Shown here: positions 57,137 through 64,000 of the stretch, piece after piece | Numbering within the stretch: the first letter of the stretch is position 1 | Layout: every line of letters starts with the position of its first letter | Assembly: GCF_021730395.1 (NCBI RefSeq) | Contig: NC_069362.1 | Coordinates: forward strand, 70,015,501 to 70,079,500 | Length of the DNA: 64,000 nucleotides | Direction: 5' to 3' | Origin: Mercenaria mercenaria | Lineage: Eukaryota; Mollusca; Bivalvia; Venerida; Veneridae | Notes under the pieces: generated by a model | Databases searched by the model: none | Told to the model about the DNA's origin: nothing | Seen by the model: the letters and a program-made list of their open reading frames with translations, nothing else | Position numbers and translations under genes: made by a program

Positions 57137-57745
57137 ATAGCTTCAGCTGTCATGAGCCTTTAAGAAATGCTTCTTAACTTCGTTCTTAAACCTAGCATGA
57201 TTACCTATGGACTGAATTGATTCAGATAGTGAATTCCATGTTAAAATGTTATTATACAGCAAAATGTCATGGCTGCTACAGATTCAACCAAAGGAACAAA
57301 AAAATGAATATACAATAATTGTGGACATCTGGTGTTCTGACAAAGTTATCTCTCATGTATGATAAGCATATGTCATGATAAATATTATGAACATGATTGA
57401 GACTCAGCTGTTTGACTCTGTTCTCATTTTTCAACAACCTAAGTTTATGAAAATCTGAACAAGTAAGAGATGTCCGAGCAGGTACATTCAGTATGAATTT
57501 GACTATCGTGTTCTTAGTAACTTGGAGCTTGGATCTCAAAGTTCCGCCAAAACTATTATACCAGGCAGGAGTGTAGTGAAACAAACACTGACCAAGAGAA
57601 TTACAAAGAGTCTTCACCGAGTAATACTAAAATCAAGGACATTTCTGTATCTATACACAAAATTTAGTCTGGTATTTTCCCTGTTAATGATATGTTTGGC
57701 ACATACATAACCTGAAAGTGAGCTACCAATACTTGACTGAATCTT
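57137..57745 (-). mobile_element. LINE fragment (reverse transcriptase C-terminal region)
   Basis: Minus strand: 'SSIGSSLSGYVCAKHI'-like segment, then 'CLFHYTPAWYNSFGG', 'LRSKLQVTKNTIVKFIL', 'SDFHKLRLL', and '...NEVKKHFLKAHDS' followed by a stop. These are typical of the region after the polymerase domain in CR1/L2-like LINEs. It is interrupted by at least two frame breaks and is a fossil. Confidence 0.7.
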
Positions 57746-58168
57746 GGTGTCGGAAATAAACATTGAAAGAAACACAAAGGAGTGAATTCAGCGAGTTGTG
57801 TTTATCGGATTGTGGCTTTCTTATGTAAAAGTTAACACCACTTTTCATTTCTATTGTAGCGACAGTAGCGATTAGTCCTTGAATAATAGCACGTTTCAGG
57901 ACAGCGTGATAACTTTTGACTGTCGCTGTCCCGTCAGAGGGATGACAAATCATAAAATAAGTCATTCCGATAAGCCAAATGAGTAAGACTAAGTAGCGGT
58001 ATAGTTCTATCTATTTATCTTCCGTTTAGGTCAAACCCCTCGCGAGGACGTAGACCTTACACGCGTCAACCGACAAAAGAATAATAGTAAGAATGTGAAA
58101 ATAAAGAGGTTTAAAGAAACAAAAAAATAAGGTTGGTTACAAAGAGGTTAAATAACAGAGCAGGTGGT
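57746..58168. other. Unassigned sequence
   Basis: Nothing recognised; minus ORF 57723-57965 has no known motif. Confidence 0.45.
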
Positions 58169-59045
58169 TTATGGGGAGACATGTTCAATCTGACTTACAG
58201 CCTGACTGAACTGCGGACCGGACAAGTTGACAACATCTGGCGGAAGAGCATTCCAGTGTATAATGGTGCGGGGGTAGAAGGAATATTTGTGGTAAAGGTA
58301 AAGGTAAGTTTTATTTACCGTCGCTTGCTGAAACAATTAACATAAGCTCTCTAGAGCTTTTCTGTGACCCTATATTAAGAACAGTTAAAACCAATTATAC
58401 CTCACCCCCAGCAATTCGCTGGTACTCATTTACAGCTGGGTCGACTGAGGCAATCGTGATAAAGTGTCTTGCCCAAGGACACCGCAATGGGAGAAGCCAG
58501 GATTCGAACCAGGGGCCTTAGCGTCTTATCCCTCTCGACCAATGCGTCCTACGACGGTAATCAGTTGAGGTTGGAATTGGCTTGAATGCTTGGGAGTGAG
58601 TGTGTCTAGATGGTCTGGCGAGTGGTTTAACATCATCTGGGAGGGAAATAGCTACCTGGTTATGAAGAATGTTATGAAACATAACAAGGTGCTGGTCTAT
58701 GCGGCGAAGGTCAAGACGTTTCCAGTTTAGGGAGGACAACATATCAGTGACACTGGACAGTCTGGAGTAATCATGCATGGCCCACAGAGCTGCCCTGCGC
58801 TGCACCGACTCAAGCTGATCAATGCGAGTACATGTATACGGGGACCAAACTGTAGAACTGTACTCCAGCTGGGGCCTGACCAGTGTCTTGTGTGCCGTTG
58901 ATTTGAGTGCTTGCGAGTGGACTTTGATGTTACGTCTGAGCAAAGAGCTATAAAAATAAATATTTATTATACTTCTTTGGTCTGAGGAAGCCAAGTGTCT
59001 GATTTACTTTTTTTGGTGATGTTGTCAAATGTGGTTGTTAAATGA
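58169..59045 (-). mobile_element. CR1-like LINE 3' end, split by a SINE
   Basis: Minus strand: 'NQTLGFLR', 'SLLRRNIKVHS', 'HKTLVRPQLEYSSTVW', 'LESVQRRAALWAMHDY', 'SSVTDMLSSLNWKRLDLRR', then the SINE, then 'YSFYPRTIIHWNALPPDVV' and stop at 58169-58171. This block order is characteristic of CR1-type LINEs. A ~43-bp insertion near 58938-58985 is flanked by repeated CTCAGAC. Upstream polymerase domain is absent. Confidence 0.85.
58290..58553 (-). mobile_element. tRNA-derived SINE (third family) inserted in the LINE
   Basis: Minus strand: 'ggacgcattggtcgagagg' (A-box region), 'cctggttcgaatcctgg' (B box), 'gcggtgtccttgggcaag', 'gcctcagtcgacccagctg', and a (tttacc)n tail at the 58290 side. LINE coding resumes on both sides, so insertion is clear. 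Confidence 0.85.
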
Positions 59046-60800
59046 TTAGTCATTTGATATAGTTCTTTACGGGAATACAAGTCTCAGAATTTCTGATATA
59101 CTAGAAAATATCGAAATATCGTTATAAAGTAAGGGACTTCATATGAAATAAATCACAGTCGGATTTAGTGGCTTTTAGCCTCATGAAAGAAATAGCGGTT
59201 ACTAGCCTAAATTCTAAACCCGGAAGTAGATTGTCGTCATTTCCTGTGATTTTGTGATGACATGTTGTGCAAAGTTTCTCGTAAGTAAATAAACCTTGGT
59301 CTTGCTAGGTCTTATTTAGGTCAGTTGCAAGCAGTTTCATCATTTCATAGCCTTATATACCTATTGAAGTCTGTATTGCACAAGGGATTTGACGCGATCC
59401 GTGCTAGGTTTCAGTTTTAGAACATGCAATAATGTTGCAAGTTGTTTGAATTGCTCATATCGTTATATAAAGTCGTATTAAGAGGAAATGTTGTTTGAAT
59501 TATTGTGATTCTGATTATATCAATTTCTCTTCGCTGTTTTACAAATACTTGCCACTGAAATTTTAAGAAATAGTAATGGACTGGAAGGTAAGTATCCCCG
59601 TGACATCGATTTTCGACGATGCAAGGAATCATATGATTGCCAAAAATAGGAAAGGAGAATAATTAAATTGCCTACTTGTCAAGCGACAAAGCAATACAAG
59701 ACCTTCACTTTGTGTATGGTTATTATCCAGAAATCTGATTTTTGCAAGTTCAATTCGGATAAAAACGGAAGTTAGTTGAAAGCACCTGCGCACACTTTAC
59801 GACTTACGTATTCGACGGTTCCCGCCAATCACTCTAAAAATCTATACCGTACATTGAATTTAGTACAAATCATCACCTATCACGAAAAAAAGTTGTTGTT
59901 TTGCATTTTATCAACGTTTTAACCGTATTCAATGGTGTTTGATATATTTTCAGTGAGTTATTGGTAAGTCCTATTCAAATTTGCATTTATTAAATATTAT
60001 TGATTGTTTAACGTGGGGCACCTTACATAAATCGGCTCTGTTCAGTGTTACTCATGTAGACCTTTGCACCCAACCATATTATTTATTAAGGAACACCCAA
60101 TTAACAATGTAGATGGGATATTTTTTAACAATTTCTGCCATTTAAACTATTTCCATGCTTCTAAGTGATTAAATGAGAGTGTCACTGAAGTACGAGTTTT
60201 GGGATTAAATAAAAGATGTATAAAACGGTATATACATGTTGATATTAATTTATCATTTTACTTTCCATTTTTATTCGATTAAGTCATGAAATGCGGACAT
60301 ATGTAGAACTTTGTTTATTCTACCAACATACCACGTGATTACCACTTGACATGCACGGGATATGCAAATTAACCGGAAATACCGATATCATCGAAAACTT
60401 ATGTCCGTCGAAAACGTAAGTCGTGGGGATACTCATAATTTTATTTTATTCATAATTTTGTAGGCTTGGTGTTAACTGACCTGCAAGATGTGTATAGGGC
60501 TGTCTAGCAGTCTGGTTATCAATTTGAATACTGCAAGTAGTACCTACAGAGAGGAGTCTATAATCTGTTTGTCTAAGACATGACCTAATTTCAAAAGCTA
60601 CTCCATTTTTTCGCTAAAGGGAATCTACTCTCCGCACTAACTGTCTATGCTAAAATCTAAGATTGCCATTATGTTTCGTAAAAGATAGAGTGTCACACAA
60701 ATTGCCGATAATTACTGGCCAGTTTATCTGCATTTAATCAACACCAGACTTTGTTAAATATTTCTTTCTTACTTTCTAAAATACATTATTTTCCTCCCTT
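59046..60800. other. Unassigned, with a possible first coding exon
   Basis: At 59577-59588 'atggactggaag' is followed by a consensus donor 'gtaagtat'; an upstream in-frame stop precedes it. No downstream exon was found, so this is speculative. 'acgacttacgt' / 'ttcgacgg' at 59800-59818 recurs inverted at 60404-60425, perhaps a small TIR element. Confidence 0.3.
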
Positions 60801-61155
60801 TTTAGCTCACCTGTCACAAAGTGACAAGGTGATCTTTTGTGATCGCGTGGTGTCCGTCGTGCGTGCGTCAGTAAACATTTGCTTGTGACCACTCTAGAGG
60901 TCACATTTTTTCGTGGGATCTTTATGAAAGTTGGTCAGAATGTTCATCTTGATGATATCTAGGTCAAGTTCGAAACTGGGTCACGTGCCTTCAAAAACTA
61001 GGTCAGTAGGTCTAAAAATAGAAAAACCTTGTGACCTCTCTAGAGGCCATATTTTTCAAGAGATCTTCATGAAAATTAGTGAGAATGTTCACCTTGATGA
61101 TATCTAGGTAAAGTTCAAAACAGGGTCACGTACCTTTGGAAACTAGGTCAATAGA
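60801..61155 (+). mobile_element. Truncated HINE-type element (same family as 19791-21556)
   Basis: Starts 'tttagctcacctgtcac' with the 5' hairpin, then 'gtggtgtccgtcgtgcgtg' and two 145-bp units ('ccttgtgacctctctagag', 'gatatctaggtcaagttcg'). It stops within a unit near 61155 with no hairpin/TCTTGTT end. Confidence 0.85.
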
Positions 61156-61916
61156 TACAGTTCATTCATGGGTACAGTTACCAGTCCCCTAGCCACTTCC
61201 AATTTTTGCTGCACTCTAGGTCATAATGCAGTAATTCGGTCACAAATGTGCTTCTGGGTGTAGAAAGAAGTCCCTAATAAATAGATCCTAATTTTTCCAT
61301 TTTTAGCGCATTTGCATGTAAATCGGAGGCCAAATGGGCATTATTTCACTCGTGGAATGAATTTTACATAAAATAGGACACTTTTCATGCTAATATTCGC
61401 ATGTTTTCGAGTTGTTTACTTGAAAACGAAAGTAGGGTGTTTATTCTGCGGACCGCTTTCTGAAATGCGGCAATATGAGGGTACCTGACTTCAGCTGACT
61501 TGCATTTCACTGCATACTATTCAACACCCCTTTTTCTTTTCGTTCTCTTGAAGCAAATGTATGGATATCTTGTGGTAAATAGGTCTACGACGGAGTGAAA
61601 ATCTAAAAATCTATATTATTATTTTCTATCAAATTCAATTCCTTTTCTTTCTGTTTTACCAATAAGAACTGAAATTTGGAGAAAATGCATTGAAAATCAG
61701 TAATATACATTATTTTGTGACATTTTTTCTTAAAAACACAGTGTGTGTAAAAAAAAATGTCAAAATTTGTTGAAATCTTCAGCAAAATGAATCAGTTTCA
61801 TACATGAATTTTACTTTCATACAAAGAATTCATGCAAAAACATGAAAAAAGACTAATGAGTATATATATATAAAGTAAAACTTAGCCAAACATTATCTAT
61901 AAGCACATTTAAAGTG
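61156..61916. other. Unassigned sequence
   Basis: Nothing recognised; minus ORF 61603-61785 unsupported. Confidence 0.5.
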
Positions 61917-63461
61917 TTGGGGGACGGACATTACATTTTTGGACTAAAACTACATGTTGAAAAAAGTAAGTAGAGTTTCAGTCCTCAGTCTTCTTGAAAT
62001 TTATAGTCTTGTAATTTATAGGTTTTAACATCATATCCAAAAAACTCTGCCCCTCTTTTGTCCCTAATTAAAATAAACTTTTTGAAATGCTACCATAAAC
62101 ACTTGATCCCCCTCCCCTAGTGCCCTATTGTATATTTCTTATCTTTTATATTTTCTCTTACATTTTCATCTACAAAATAAAGGGTCATAAGATGCATCAA
62201 AATCATTCCTTAATTAAAACAACATAACTAATTAGTGACCTATTGTATTGAGATGGCAACAACATGCCATAAAACACAGGTGGCCACAGAAGACCACAAA
62301 ATCACACTTTCTCAACAGTATGCCAATATACAAGGGACCATAAAACCCCTAAACTGGATCTTAATTGATCATTATGGAATCTTTACCTAAAACAACACTC
62401 TTTGATGTAAGTGTTATAATCCTGTGCATTGTATAAAATTAAAACCCCTAGTAAGGATATATTTTGCTTTTTTTGCCAAAGACTTCCCCCTTTAAAAAAA
62501 AAAAAAGGCATATAATTAAACAGTGAAAAAATAAAAGACTGGTACAAGTATACAAAAAATGACAATGTGTTGAAGTGTTATATTTTTTCAATCATAGACA
62601 GAACCTTATTATGTTATCATTATTTCTTTCTGTGCCATTAACACAGCACTGACAGAAAGCTAAACTGATACAGTAATATTATGGTCTTCTACATACTAGA
62701 AGTTGTTAGATATGGATTAGTTTTATGTCAATGCTTGTACCGCATGTTTTTTTTCTTTGAAACAGAACAGTACTTGTATATATTACAATATTATGCAGTG
62801 AAGAATTGATTGTAAAGCTGATTTTGACAAATACTGCTTAATACTAGTAGAATATTTTTTGAAAATTAGTAAAATACTTAGTAAATACTTCAATCTCGCT
62901 AGCTTTTTTAACTGCTATTTAAATGAATGTTTGAAATGTATTTCTTTTTGACATTTAGTAAAACCATTTACTATATTTATGGACATATTACCTATTGAAA
63001 TGACACAAATGTTTGCTTAGTTAAGAAATTTAAATTTCAGAGTAATTTATGTTTCAAAGTAGTTACAAAAGCTGAACCAGTCATTTTATGTAATGTCCGT
63101 CCCCCATTTCCGGTACTATTTATTTATGATATTTTCTGCTTAAATGTAATATAAATAAGAGTATTTATGTTTCTACTTTGTTGTTTGTATTAATTACATG
63201 CTTTAAAGGTGTTTTCCTGCTGTAAATGTTCCATTTTCCAAATTTTATATTAAAGTGAATTTTACGATTAACAGAAAATGATCGTAATTTCAAAGAAATT
63301 AGCTATATTTTTTTACAAAATGGAAAAGCAAAGAGTAAAGGCTTATAAATTCTTGATCTGTGACCTCAAACTATTAGAAAATACACATAAAAGAAGTGGT
63401 TTTGCATCAAACATTTACAGCAGGAATCTAATTAGAATGAAGGTGTAATGTCCGTCCCCAA
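61917..63461. mobile_element. Putative TIR element with GGGGACGGACATTACA ends
   Basis: 'ttgggggacggacattacat' at 61917-61936 is matched inverted at 63088-63107 and again at 63443-63461 ('gtgtaatgtccgtcccc'). An inner 15-bp inverted pair, 'cctgctgtaaatgtt' (63217) and 'aacatttacagcagg' (63410), bounds the segment between the two right copies. Interior AT-rich and non-coding. Superfamily unknown. Confidence 0.5.
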
Positions 63462-63589
63462 CCCGACATGGCAACTTGAATCCACTTTTTTGAAAAAAAG
63501 TCCCAAAAAGTTATCTATTTGGGTACTGATCCTTGTGCACAACATGTTGAAGTGTAGAAAAAAGGTATTTTTCAGGGCAAAGTAAAAAC

Positions 63590-63957
63590 TTTATTTTTTG
63601 ACTTAGATGCTAACCCAATTGGGCACTTTACTGTGCACCAGGCCATGTATATGTCTTGTCAGAAACATCAAGCATTTTACACAAATGTTTCTTTGATATT
63701 TGATGTATGATAGTAGGGTTTGACTGTCTACTGTAATTGTTTAAATTATCGACCTAGGTTTAAAAACAGCCATGCCCGTGTGTGTAACATGTATATAATA
63801 TAGGCTAATATAAAAGAAACTTCTTATCTGAATCCATAATATCTAGAGCCTTGATATTTATATGTACTTGTACTGTTACATTATACAAACACATTGGAAG
63901 CCTTTTGTACATGTGAGTGCTTTAGCCTAAAGTTTAGGGTAATGACCCTCTTGTTTC
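63590..63957 (+). mobile_element. Diverged HINE-type 3' end
   Basis: Two decayed core units ('tttgatatttgatgtatg', 'gagccttgatatttata', similar to element 6) and the terminal hairpin 'gggtaatgaccc' followed by 'tcttgttt'. The 5' end is not recognised. Confidence 0.6.
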
Positions 63958-64000
63958 ACAGATATCATTAATCTGATAGGACTGGTGTTTGGGAGTAAAT

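Overview
The window looks like AT-rich intron-bearing nuclear DNA from a bivalve mollusc, probably a venerid-type clam. The evidence is indirect: spliceosomal introns, a tRNA-derived SINE with an AAATAAAT tail and a 'gtgtcggtgcgacgtt' 3' end, and at least eight copies of Pearl/Helentron-like elements with ~145-173 bp tandem cores, a type described from bivalves. The species call is inference; no marker gene is present.

Two host genes are supported. (1) A four-exon plus-strand gene (12367-19052, 448 residues when spliced) encodes a secretory-pathway histidine-acid-phosphatase-fold protein closest to PXYLP1 (2-phosphoxylose phosphatase, the Golgi enzyme that dephosphorylates the linkage xylose of glycosaminoglycans). 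The catalytic RHGxRxP loop has become SPGQSDA and the catalytic HD pair is HS, while cysteines, spacing and the C-terminal LYNG-DVT block are kept. It is therefore a predicted pseudophosphatase. (2) At 45345-49063 are four candidate exons of an unrecognised plus-strand gene: a short coiled coil, a basic Ser/Arg segment and an uncharacterised C-terminus. Three of its exon/intron junctions are embedded in or abut minisatellites, two of them built from the exon end plus its 5' splice site.

Most of the rest is mobile or tandem DNA. 1-2000: AT microsatellite and a ~193-bp tandem repeat split by a TTAA-flanked MITE. 2965-7762: Pearl/HINE arrays, SINEs and a 3.8-kb hAT-like element (6097-9894) with nested insertions. 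10390-32480: introns and flanks of the phosphatase-like gene with more HINE elements, four copies of a ~237-bp foldback MITE, several piggyBac-like TTAA MITEs, and a 39-bp minisatellite. 32975-39780: nested HINE elements and a pogo-like end. 41750-44640: a large 48-bp satellite with an invariant hairpin. 46340-47200: a 20-bp minisatellite. 49799-54890: an inverted-repeat-bounded block with foldback MITEs and a non-LTR retrotransposon (LINE) carrying a second LINE 3' end inserted in reverse. 57137-59045: two more LINE fragments, one split by a SINE. 60801-63957: HINE fragments around a TIR element.

No bacterial-style operons, CRISPR arrays, rRNA genes or functional tRNA genes were seen. Base composition, repeat copy numbers and boundaries are read by eye and approximate unless a splice site or target-site duplication fixes them.
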